Positions 49,086-56,831 of a stretch of 64,000 bases of DNA are shown in pieces (position 1 is the first letter of the stretch; every line of letters starts with the position of its first letter). A program made the position numbers and the translations under genes. Location of the stretch: positions 124,001 through 188,000 of the forward strand of contig NZ_JBHSEF010000022.1 of assembly GCF_042649045.1 (NCBI RefSeq). Direction: 5' to 3'. Below the pieces are notes generated by a model. That model did no database searches. It had not been told where the DNA came from and saw nothing but the letters and a program-made list of their open reading frames with translations. Source of the stretch: Chryseomicrobium palamuruense (lineage in GTDB: Bacteria; Bacillota; Bacilli; Bacillales_A; Planococcaceae).

Positions 49086-50138
49086 CTATGCTGGTTGTTT
49101 TCTTCCGCGGTACCAAGCGATGAGGATGGCAATCATAAGTGCGAAGCCAAGGTAGCCAACGGTTGAGTAAACTTTACCTACGAGTGTTGTAAAGCCGACG
49201 AGGCTTGCGACGTACCCTGCAAGGCCAACGAGAATAATAATGAACTTGAAATATCTGTGATCAGCGGCAACGAAACGAACTGTGAACGAATAGAACATAC
49301 CGACTGCTGTGTTGTACATCATCCCAAGCAAGGCAATCGCCATGAGAATACCTACGACGGGGTGAATCTGATTGGCAAGTTCAAGGGTAGGCATGTCGAC
49401 GCCTGCGATGACATCTATTTTTACATAGAGTGTGATGTTCACAAGAAGAATCATGACACCTAAGAGAATCCCACCAAGAATCCCACCTGTTCCAGCGACT
49501 TTCTGGTCTTTCTCTGCACCGCCCATCACGATAAGCAGGGCAGCCCCACAAGCGATGTTATAAGAAACGTAGAGCAATGCGCCGAGTAGCCAATTTGTTG
49601 CGGCTGATGGCTGATCCATGGCGAGATTGTGCGCTTCCCCAAATGTTACGTCCATCGTAAATAAAGAGTACCCGAGGATGACGAGAATCACGACGAGCAA
49701 GTACGGCGTGATGGCGGCAATCAAGTTCATAATGTTCTTCAAGTTTAGAAGCAGCGTCAGGATGGTTAGAACGACGAGAACGATACTCCCGATTCGAGCA
49801 TCGATGCCGAACATTTGCTCAAACGTTGAACCTGCTCCGGCAAACATCACAACGGCAACTCCGAAGAGGAAGAAGGTGATTAGCAGGTCAAGAACGATAC
49901 CGATATAGCGACCACCAATGTGGTAAATCACGCCTTTATGGGAGGTCGTTTGTAGCTGTGACCCCAGTTGCGCCAAGGTCATTCCGAAAAAAGCGAATAG
50001 TGCGGTCGCTAGGATACTTCCTGCGATTCCCCAGTAGCCGAAGCTTGTAAAGTATTGCAGGATTTCTTGACCGGATGCAAATCCTGCTCCAACGATGAGG
50101 CCGACGAATGCCCCGGCAATTTGTATGCTTCGTTTCAT
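49086..50138 (-). CDS. YkvI-like LeuT-fold membrane transporter
   Basis: A 350-residue protein with about ten helices and an unwound first helix motif (GLIVGAGFASGQEILQYF), typical of the YkvI-like group in the amino acid-polyamine-organocation superfamily. It is the last gene of the RpiR-M20-GNAT-racemase set, about 45 bases after the racemase gene. It probably carries the D-amino acid or N-acyl amino acid handled by those enzymes, which is inference from context. No ribosome site stronger than AAAGGTG is seen. Confidence 0.78.
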   Translation of the reverse strand: MKRSIQIAGAFVGLIVGAGFASGQEILQYFTSFGYWGIAGSILATALFAFFGMTLAQLGSQLQTTSHKGVIYHIGGRYIGIVLDLLITFFLFGVAVVMFAGAGSTFEQMFGIDARIGSIVLVVLTILTLLLNLKNIMNLIAAITPYLLVVILVILGYSLFTMDVTFGEAHNLAMDQPSAATNWLLGALLYVSYNIACGAALLIVMGGAEKDQKVAGTGGILGGILLGVMILLVNITLYVKIDVIAGVDMPTLELANQIHPVVGILMAIALLGMMYNTAVGMFYSFTVRFVAADHRYFKFIIILVGLAGYVASLVGFTTLVGKVYSTVGYLGFALMIAILIAWYRGRKQPA

Positions 50139-50183
50139 AGAATCACCTTTTCTTATCTAAGTTATTAATAGTCAGCTGATTAG

Positions 50184-51293
50184 TTATAGAGAATAGGTCT
50201 TCTTCGAAACCGTAAACTCCTCTACTGCTTCGTGATTTAGTTCAAAGCCGATGCCTGCTTGCTGAGGAACGTGAATCACACCGTTGTCTACAGTCACTTC
50301 CGGAGTGATGATGTCTTGTTCCCAGTAGCGAGACGAGCCCGCCGTATCACCAGGTAAGATGAAGTTTGGAAGGGTGGTCAGGGCCACGTTGTGCACACGG
50401 CCAATTCCTGCCTCGAGCATCCCACCGCACCAGACAGGTATGCCTTTTTCCATGCAGAAATCATGGATTTTCTTCGCTTCTGTCAGACCACCGACACGAC
50501 CGATTTTGATATTGATGATTTTCGTCGAACCTAGTTCAATCGCTTTTCGAGCGTCTTCCAGCGAGTGAATGCTTTCATCGAGACAAATGGGTGTTGTCAA
50601 CTGAGCTTGTAATTTTGCATGGTCGATGATGTCATCGGACGCAAGTGGCTGCTCGATCATCATAAGATTGAATGCATCAAGTTGCTTCAATAGAGCTGTG
50701 TCTTCTAAACGATACGCTGAGTTTGCATCGGCCATGATTGCAGTGTCTGGGAATGTCTCACGAAGTGTACGCATGATGTCCACGTCCCAGCCTGGTTTGA
50801 TTTTCACTTTGATTCGTTTGTACCCTTCTTCGACATGTGTGCGAACCACCTCGATCAAGTCGTCGACAGACTTCTGGATACCGATACTGATACCGACATC
50901 GATTTCCGTTTTCTCTCCGCCTAGTGCTTTTGCGAGGGACTGGTTCGTCAGTTGGGCATAGATGTCCCATACAGCGCCTTCAATAGTTGATTTCGCCATA
51001 TTGTTTTTGCGGATGGTAGAAAAAAGTTCACTGACTTCATCAGGGTGAGAGAGCTCTCTTCCAAGAAGCATCGGAATCAAAAAGTCTTCGAGCATATGCC
51101 AGTTGGTTTTGAAGGTCTCTTCGTTGTACCAAGGGGAATCAAAGGCGACGGATTCTCCGTATCCGACTTTTCCGCTTTCCTCTTTTGCTTCAAGTAAAAT
51201 GAATTCTTTTGTCTGGAAGGTTCCGAAGCTCGTCGTAAATGGATGCTTCATTTGCATTTTCATATGTCTCATCGTTACTTCTGTTAGTTTCAT
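50184..51293 (-). CDS. N-succinylamino acid racemase/o-succinylbenzoate synthase family enzyme
   Basis: A 369-residue enolase-superfamily enzyme. Catalytic Lys pair KVKIKPG (first Lys of K-x-K near residue 163), metal ligands in ADANSAY (Asp), MIEQPL (Glu) and CLDESI (Asp), and second Lys in INIKIGRVGG. Sequences of this type include MenC and N-succinylamino acid racemases. The men genes are absent here, while a GNAT and an M20 hydrolase are coupled to it (ATGA overlap with the GNAT gene). That is the context of the known D-amino acid to L-amino acid pathway, so racemase is the preferred role. Confidence 0.85.
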   Translation of the reverse strand: MKLTEVTMRHMKMQMKHPFTTSFGTFQTKEFILLEAKEESGKVGYGESVAFDSPWYNEETFKTNWHMLEDFLIPMLLGRELSHPDEVSELFSTIRKNNMAKSTIEGAVWDIYAQLTNQSLAKALGGEKTEIDVGISIGIQKSVDDLIEVVRTHVEEGYKRIKVKIKPGWDVDIMRTLRETFPDTAIMADANSAYRLEDTALLKQLDAFNLMMIEQPLASDDIIDHAKLQAQLTTPICLDESIHSLEDARKAIELGSTKIINIKIGRVGGLTEAKKIHDFCMEKGIPVWCGGMLEAGIGRVHNVALTTLPNFILPGDTAGSSRYWEQDIITPEVTVDNGVIHVPQQAGIGFELNHEAVEEFTVSKKTYSL

Positions 51294-52117
51294 TGGACAA
51301 TCTCCTTTAATTGCAGCGTCTGTATAGGCACTAAGATGTATGTGTTGTACTCCTCATATTGTGTAAGCGCTACGACAACATAGTTTTTTGAGAAAAGTTC
51401 TATGAACAGGTCTCGTGATTTCATCCGCCAATCGAGCGCAAGCTGCGGCGCGTTCTTTTTCATTTCCTGAAAATTTTTTGGGACAGGAATCGAATAAGCA
51501 GCCGCTTCTAATTTATCAGGAAGGGCAGGTTCAAGGACTGGGTATTTCCCGTTCCAGGAAATCCTACCGACAGAAACGGGTTCATGCTCAATCTGTACGG
51601 GAATAGGTCTCTCCCCTCCACTTTCCACGTAATCGCTTGTCAAGTGCCAATGCACTTCAAAACGATCGGTTGGGAGTCCGGAATTCAAGCCATCCTCCAT
51701 CTCCCCGTAGCAATCCACTACATATGTATCACAAATGCCCCGTAGTTTCGTCAGATTGAGGTAGCCGTTTCGTGTCTCTAGTGGATCATATGTCCATTTC
51801 ATCCGCGTATACCCCATCTCAATAGCAAGCTCTCGTTGACGAAGCTTCAGTTGTTCACCGATTTTCTGAGAGCGGTAGTCCGGATGGATGCCAAGCATGT
51901 GGGAGCAAAGATACGACTCTCCATGACTAAATCCCGCAAACCCATAACTAAAACCGACGAGCTTGTCGCCGTCATATGCTCCAATGATAAGTCCACCATT
52001 CTTGACCGCGGTCATTGTCTGGTGGAGCGGAATTGTCGGCATATCCCAGACAAGGAATTCGAGGTTTTGGACAGCTTCGAGTTCGCTGCGCGTGATTAGT
52101 TTTTTTAAGACAATCAT
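51290..52117 (-). CDS. GNAT acyltransferase, probable D-amino acid N-succinyltransferase
   Basis: A 275-residue protein with an N-terminal GNAT domain: GGLIIGAYDGDKLVGFSYGF, MLGIHPDYRSQKIGEQLKLRQRE (acyl-CoA pyrophosphate loop Q-K-I-G) and MKWTYDPLETRNGYLNLTKL. The latter block is typical of the larger GNATs found with N-succinylamino acid racemases. The C-terminal half is a family-specific extension. The ATG at 52117 overlaps the M20 stop (ATGA) and has GAGGTGGGG upstream. It would N-succinylate D-amino acids so that the racemase can act; this is inferred from context. Confidence 0.78.
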   Translation of the reverse strand: MIVLKKLITRSELEAVQNLEFLVWDMPTIPLHQTMTAVKNGGLIIGAYDGDKLVGFSYGFAGFSHGESYLCSHMLGIHPDYRSQKIGEQLKLRQRELAIEMGYTRMKWTYDPLETRNGYLNLTKLRGICDTYVVDCYGEMEDGLNSGLPTDRFEVHWHLTSDYVESGGERPIPVQIEHEPVSVGRISWNGKYPVLEPALPDKLEAAAYSIPVPKNFQEMKKNAPQLALDWRMKSRDLFIELFSKNYVVVALTQYEEYNTYILVPIQTLQLKEIVQ

Positions 52118-53238
52118 TGCGTTTTCCCCACCTCTAACGCCAGAATGCACGCTTCCGCCAAAATACGCGCACCTTCTTCAAGATAGGCAGAATTGAATGT
52201 CATCTGCGGATGATGAAGACCCGGTGTGACGCCGCAACCAAGGCCGAGCATTGTCGTCTTGAGAGCCGGCTTATGATAGGAGAAATAATGGAAATCTTCT
52301 CCCCCTGGTGTGACAATTTCATCACTGCAGCGTTTTTCACCAACTTCGGATTGGATCGCCCTACGAAGGATATCTACAGCGTCCGGATTGACTTGTGCTG
52401 CAACAATTGCTGCTCCAACCTCCGTCGTAATCGTGGCTCCAAATTGGATTTCTACTGAATGAATTGCGCGCTCAAGACCATCCATCAATTTATCCATCGT
52501 GTCATTTTGTTGCGCTCGGCAGTCGAGAGAAAATGTCGCTGTACCTGGAATGATGTTTGCGGATGTCCCTCCAGCTTGCAAGCTCGTCATTTTTATAGAA
52601 CCGGAACGACCTGGTTGAATCCAAATCCGTTTGATTGCATCGACTAAGGCAGAAGCGACCTCAATGGCATTGATCCCTTCTTCCGGACGAGCACCGTGGG
52701 CTTCTACGCCTGAAATTTTACCTCGAATCATGCGAGCCGCACCGTGATGAAGGGCCGGACTGTGTGTGCCTTCTGGTAGTTCAATCAGTGGTCGGACGTG
52801 AACTCCAAAAAGATAATCGAGCTGCTCTGTAACACCACGCTCAAGCAAAGCTAGCGCACCATTCCCTTTTTCTTCAGCTGGTTGGAAAAGGATGCGGACC
52901 GCACCAGGAAGCTCATCTTTTTTAGCCGCGAGAATTTGTGCTGCCCCAAGCCCCATCGTCATATGCCCATCATGTCCACAGGAGTGATTTGCCTGGAACT
53001 CCCCGTCGACTTCCTGCCATAAGGCATCGATGTCTGTTCGGATACCAACAGTTGGTGTGCCTGTGCCAATGTCTACATAGAGCCCTGTGATATCTTTAAA
53101 AGTGACGGGATGAAGACCAAGTTTCTCAAGTTCATGTTTCAAGTACGCCGTCGTCTGGATTTCTTCCCAGCTAATTTCCGGATTCCCGTGTAAGCGGGTA
53201 AAGTGTTTATTGATTTGCTCAGAAAATGAATTTGTCAT
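52114..53238 (-). CDS. M20 family amidohydrolase (N-acyl-L-amino acid hydrolase type)
   Basis: A 374-residue metallo-amidohydrolase. LHGNPEISWEE start block, NHSCGHDGHMTMGLGAA (metal-binding Cys/His), FQPAEEKGNGALALLERG (catalytic Glu), a dimerisation domain, and GGEDFHYFSYHKPA near the end. AmaA/HipO-like enzymes release free amino acid from N-acyl-L-amino acids. It fits as the last enzymatic step after the racemase. It is separated by six bases from the RpiR gene upstream and overlaps the GNAT gene downstream. Confidence 0.88.
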   Translation of the reverse strand: MTNSFSEQINKHFTRLHGNPEISWEEIQTTAYLKHELEKLGLHPVTFKDITGLYVDIGTGTPTVGIRTDIDALWQEVDGEFQANHSCGHDGHMTMGLGAAQILAAKKDELPGAVRILFQPAEEKGNGALALLERGVTEQLDYLFGVHVRPLIELPEGTHSPALHHGAARMIRGKISGVEAHGARPEEGINAIEVASALVDAIKRIWIQPGRSGSIKMTSLQAGGTSANIIPGTATFSLDCRAQQNDTMDKLMDGLERAIHSVEIQFGATITTEVGAAIVAAQVNPDAVDILRRAIQSEVGEKRCSDEIVTPGGEDFHYFSYHKPALKTTMLGLGCGVTPGLHHPQMTFNSAYLEEGARILAEACILALEVGKTQ

Positions 53239-53244
53239 CTATTA

Positions 53245-54096
53245 TCAGCTCCATCTCGTGTGTATATAGCGTCTGTGCATGTCCTCAAACTGCTCACGCT
53301 GCTTCTTATAATATGGTGGATCATGTCGCATCATGCCTGATGCCAGAGTATTTAAGAATGCTATTACGCCCGGAATCAGTTCAATCGTCGATTGCTGACG
53401 CGTATTCAGGATAAAAAGTTGATCGGTAAATTCAGCAGCAGGTGCGACTTTGGAATCCGAAATGGTAAGAATGGTTGCCCCCAGATCTTTCAAATGGCGT
53501 GTGATGTCAATCGGTTCCTTGTAGTAGCGATGCATAGAAATCAGAACAACGACTGTATCTGGGGTGGTCTGTCGGTATAAATTGATTAGGGCAACTGAAT
53601 CCGTGGAAGGGACGACCACATCCGGCCTAAGCATCGATAGCGTTAACCCAAACCATTCAGCGACTATCCTGGAAGCGCCTTCACCGATTACGACAATTTG
53701 CTTCGCTTCATGAAGTTTCTTCGTAGCAGTAGAGAACGATTCTTCATCAATTGTGGAAGCCAAATCCACCAGTTGGCGAGTAAATTCTGTCATCTCATTC
53801 TTGACAAAATGATCCGTGTCCACGTCCTCTTCCGCTCGAGCGACGTAACTGCCAAGAGAACTTTGAGCGACGAGCGTTCGTCGTAATTTATTCTGAAGTT
53901 CTGTAAACCCAGAAAAACCAAGTGTATAACAAAGTCGGATGACCGTCGTCTCACTGGTTTCGGCACGTTTTCCTATTTCAGAAGCGGAGTGCATCATGAC
54001 AAACTGCGCATCATCGAGGATCAACTTCGCCACGCGTTGCTGGGATTTTGAGAGCGTTGGAAACACTTCTTCTATATAACAAACCAAACTTTCCAT
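53245..54096 (-). CDS. MurR/RpiR-family transcription regulator
   Basis: A 283-residue regulator. The N-terminal HTH_6 domain (residues 1-80: VAKLILDDAQFVMMHSASEI, ETTVIRLCYTLGFSGFTELQNKL) and a SIS sugar/phosphate-binding-like domain (about 120-260: IVVIGEGASRIVAEWFGL, VVVLISMHRYYKEPID). RpiR proteins sense phosphosugars or amino acid-derived ligands. It is the first gene of the D-amino acid operon and probably its local regulator. A 9-bp inverted repeat lies 28 bases upstream of its start. Confidence 0.88.
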   Translation of the reverse strand: MESLVCYIEEVFPTLSKSQQRVAKLILDDAQFVMMHSASEIGKRAETSETTVIRLCYTLGFSGFTELQNKLRRTLVAQSSLGSYVARAEEDVDTDHFVKNEMTEFTRQLVDLASTIDEESFSTATKKLHEAKQIVVIGEGASRIVAEWFGLTLSMLRPDVVVPSTDSVALINLYRQTTPDTVVVLISMHRYYKEPIDITRHLKDLGATILTISDSKVAPAAEFTDQLFILNTRQQSTIELIPGVIAFLNTLASGMMRHDPPYYKKQREQFEDMHRRYIHTRWS

Positions 54097-54123
54097 CCCG
54101 AAGCACTCCCTTCAAATTTCACT

Positions 54124-54145
54124 TATTGAAGCTTTCGCTTCAATA
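54124..54145. promoter_or_regulatory. Inverted repeat upstream of the RpiR operon (candidate operator)
   Basis: TATTGAAGC-TTTC-GCTTCAATA is a perfect 9-bp inverted repeat with a 4-base centre, 28 bases before the RpiR start codon. It could be the RpiR operator. Confidence 0.6.
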
Positions 54146-54322
54146 CCTAGTAGTACTTTAACATAAGCATTGCTACTTAATCAATAAGTTATCTGAATTT
54201 TTAGGGGATATATTAAAATTCACATACGAGGTTACGAGTAAAAAGAAATTAAAATTAGCAAAACTGGTCGACCCTTTTGGCAAAATCATTTATGAGATGA
54301 AATAAGTTTTGATCAAAAAGAA

Positions 54323-54362
54323 AATAGCCCCGTTCTGAATTAAAAATCAGAAAGGGGCTATA
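54323..54362 (-). terminator. Intrinsic terminator of the ATP-grasp operon
   Basis: On the minus strand ATAGCCCC...GGGGCTAT with an inner TTCTGA/TCAGAA stem, then TTTTCTTTTT. Confidence 0.85.
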
Positions 54363-54368
54363 ACAACT

Positions 54369-55142
54369 TTAATTAAGCAATTCCTTCTTAATATGTCGCA
54401 TCCACTCAGTCGTTGTCTTATTCAATCCAAGTTCACTTAACATTCGACTTCCGACAACATCTTCGATTTCATTAAACAGCAATTGGTCGTCTGTCGTGAC
54501 GAAAAAATCAATGCCCGCATAATCAATCGAGAGGTCGGCAATTGCTCGTTTCACGATTGCTTCCTGTGAAGTGTTATATGAGTACTCTTCGAAGTGCCCA
54601 CCATGACTGTAATTTGAGAGAAACGAATCCGGGTTCGACCTGAGAACTGCTGCGTGAATCTCGTTGCCAATGATCCAGAACCTCACATCCCCAATGATCT
54701 TCCCAGCATGCTCCTGATAAACAAAGTTTGCTAGATCGACTGGACCTACCTGTATTCCATACGTAACGTTTTCCCCACCATGTCCACTAACGGGCTTCCG
54801 AACCGTTTTTTTATTTTTCAGGGGGGAGATAAGTACTTTGGCAAAAGGCACACTACGGTTCTGCATATAGTTATAAGCTGCTAACTTATTGTTCCCAAGG
54901 AGCGTCACTTCTGATGAGTTAAACACTCGAATCCCTTGTAGTTCAAATTGCCAACTCACCGACACTTCACGCGTCCGGTTGATGACGAAATCTATGTCGT
55001 CTAGTGAAAATCCTGTCCGCAAGTCTTCCATAACCACTAGTTTCAATTCGAGTCCAGACTCTTTTGCTTCCCCCACCAACCACTCTATGTATGATTTATT
55101 TTTCTCCGCGTCCATCGCATAGTACATCAAGAGACCTTTCAT
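54369..55142 (-). CDS. ATP-grasp ligase-like protein (second of a pair)
   Basis: A 257-residue protein of the RimK-like ATP-grasp type, more divergent than its neighbour. Features are NKLAAYNYMQNRSVPFAKVL (N-terminal "D/N-K" block), RKPVSGHGGENV (nucleotide-binding Gly-rich loop), VYQEHAGKIIGDVRFWIIGN, and IDYAGIDFFVTTDDQLLFNEIEDVVGSRM, with LFNEIEDVVGS as the metal-binding Glu/Asn block. Such enzymes join a carboxylate to an amine using ATP. It overlaps the preceding ATP-grasp gene by four bases (ATGA). With an N-formylglutamate amidohydrolase-like gene at the head, the three form one operon. The product is unknown. Confidence 0.75.
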   Translation of the reverse strand: MKGLLMYYAMDAEKNKSYIEWLVGEAKESGLELKLVVMEDLRTGFSLDDIDFVINRTREVSVSWQFELQGIRVFNSSEVTLLGNNKLAAYNYMQNRSVPFAKVLISPLKNKKTVRKPVSGHGGENVTYGIQVGPVDLANFVYQEHAGKIIGDVRFWIIGNEIHAAVLRSNPDSFLSNYSHGGHFEEYSYNTSQEAIVKRAIADLSIDYAGIDFFVTTDDQLLFNEIEDVVGSRMLSELGLNKTTTEWMRHIKKELLN

Positions 55143-56026
55143 CGCACGTTCTCCATGAGATGTCGCAACAATGGTTTCGCATAATCTAGTCCAGTCGCAA
55201 GCTCAAAACTGACAAAGTTGACATTCGAATTGACTTCACACAACATAGGCTCTTCATCGGGTCCGTACAATAAATCCACCCCGCTAAACGTCAGCCCAAG
55301 TGCCGCATGTGCTTTTAACGCCAACTCTTCTTGTTCGTTAGTCAATTGGAGAGAGCGTCCAACCCCTCCATTTGTAATATTCGCTCGGAAGTCGTTGTCA
55401 TTCACTCGTTGCATTGCACCGATAACCCGGTCACCTACAATGTTCACGCGAATGTCCCGACCAATCGACGATTCTATTACTTCCTGCATAATAAAACTTC
55501 GATTTCCCACTTGATGAATCCTTTCAGCAAGTGCTTCTCTCGAATCAATCATATAAACTTGCATTCCAAAAGACCCTTTTGATTCCTTTAAAACAAGTCT
55601 GTCCCCAAGTTCAGTGAATATGTAATCAAGGTACGTGTCATTTACTAGATTATAATCAAAACTGAATGGTCCAAAAATCGTCTTCGGCATGTGAAGCTCT
55701 CGCCCGATAAGCTCTGCATGCATGAGCGATTTGTCATCACAGATTTCAATTGACTGTGCCGAGTTATAGAGTTTGTATCCTTTCCGCTCCAATAGGCTCG
55801 CAAGCAGGATATCCTTATCCCAAAAGATTACAAACTCTGGCTCAGGAACGTCTTGTAAAAACGTCAGCTCGAGCGACCCATCTTTTTGGATGACTGGCAC
55901 GATTTCATTATTTTTAATAGGAATGAGTTCGAGACCAATCACCGATGCATCCGCGACCAACTTTTCAATCAGTTGATTCATTTTAAGTAGTTTTAATGAT
56001 CCGTTATAGATGACCCATGCTTTCAT
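55139..56026 (-). CDS. RimK-like ATP-grasp ligase (first of a pair)
   Basis: A 295-residue RimK-type ATP-grasp enzyme: CDDKSLMHAELIGRELHMPKT, LVLKESKGSFGMQVYMI (ATP-binding Lys and Gly-rich loop), MQEVIESSIGRDIRVNIVGD, AMQRVNDNDFRANITNGG, and GVDLLYGPDEEPMLCEVNSNVNF with the metal-binding E-x-N. RimK relatives add glutamate to ribosomal protein S6 or make gamma-glutamyl peptides, mycosporine-type and graspetide products. It overlaps the FGase-like gene upstream and the second ATP-grasp gene downstream by four bases each. The substrate is unknown. Confidence 0.82.
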   Translation of the reverse strand: MKAWVIYNGSLKLLKMNQLIEKLVADASVIGLELIPIKNNEIVPVIQKDGSLELTFLQDVPEPEFVIFWDKDILLASLLERKGYKLYNSAQSIEICDDKSLMHAELIGRELHMPKTIFGPFSFDYNLVNDTYLDYIFTELGDRLVLKESKGSFGMQVYMIDSREALAERIHQVGNRSFIMQEVIESSIGRDIRVNIVGDRVIGAMQRVNDNDFRANITNGGVGRSLQLTNEQEELALKAHAALGLTFSGVDLLYGPDEEPMLCEVNSNVNFVSFELATGLDYAKPLLRHLMENVR

Positions 56027-56655
56027 AGCTTTTTCTCCAAATCCCTAATGATTCCAGTATAGATATCAACTAACTGAATTAGTTTCACATCCGACTCCAT
56101 AATATCCCAATTTATTTCCATTTGTATCGCAGGAATTCCTGCTTGTCGAGAAATAGTTGACGAAACGGTATGCTCGTAACTGGCCGCAAATAATTCATCG
56201 ACATGGACTTCATCAAAAACATGAGCTAAATGTGCTGTGATGGTTTCTAATAAATCTTGACGTCCTAAAATATTCACACCGTATCCCGTTCCAATTTCCA
56301 CATCAAAAATGCGCTCCGACGATGCAATATGGAAATCCAGAACGAGCCGTATGTCAAATTCTTCAATTCGTTTACATAAATCTTCCCTGTAGCCAGATTC
56401 TCTACTATAATTCGCATCATCATCTAGATTTTTCGTTTTATATAAAATATGACAATCTGTTTTCTCACCAAGCAGTTGAACGAGAACCCCTGTCCGGAAC
56501 TCACCCAATTTCGGCTGCCCTTCTCGTAACTGGCTAACACTATGAGGGGCTGACAACAAAATCTTATTCTTGCCTTTTCTAAACTCGTGCCCAATTTCCT
56601 GATTCCCCAGCTCTTCTAAAAAGAACCGTTCCATTTCTGCAATTCTTTGTTTCAT
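56023..56655 (-). CDS. N-formylglutamate amidohydrolase-like metallohydrolase
   Basis: A 210-residue protein with the FGase fold: LLSAPHSVSQLREGQPKLGE (metal His), DANYSRESGYREDLCKRI, RLVLDFHIASSERIFDVEIG (metal His and catalytic region), and a C-terminal IPAIQMEINWDIM (acidic residue). Relatives remove N-formyl or cleave C-terminal amino acid amides. No hut genes are nearby. The ATG at 56655 has GGGGTG upstream. The operon partners are two ATP-grasp ligases, suggesting trimming or protection of a small peptide. Confidence 0.8.
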   Translation of the reverse strand: MKQRIAEMERFFLEELGNQEIGHEFRKGKNKILLSAPHSVSQLREGQPKLGEFRTGVLVQLLGEKTDCHILYKTKNLDDDANYSRESGYREDLCKRIEEFDIRLVLDFHIASSERIFDVEIGTGYGVNILGRQDLLETITAHLAHVFDEVHVDELFAASYEHTVSSTISRQAGIPAIQMEINWDIMESDVKLIQLVDIYTGIIRDLEKKL

Positions 56656-56777
56656 TGGCAAACACCCCAATCCACTACAATCATGTTTATGTAAATAGTA
56701 TATCATTATGCAAGATGCTAAATACCAAGGGGTGCTTAGGTTTTTGTCTAGTTGATGTGAGAACTTTTCTGAAACAA

Positions 56778-56820
56778 AAATGAGAACCGCCCTGATTTTA
56801 CACCATCAGAACGGCCCTCA
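56778..56820 (-). terminator. Intrinsic terminator of rocB
   Basis: On the minus strand a 15-bp interrupted stem (GAG..CCG..CTGAT) with an 8-base loop, then ATTTTTG. Confidence 0.75.
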
Positions 56821-56831
56821 AAAACATCATA

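Noticed and set aside
50184..51293. menC of menaquinone synthesis
   Set aside because: The sequence fits the MenC/NSAR family, but no other men genes adjoin, while a GNAT and an M20 hydrolase are coupled to it, so racemase is preferred.
54155..54305. 47-codon plus-strand frame ending in EMK
   Set aside because: It has no usable start codon or ribosome site, and it covers the RpiR promoter region.
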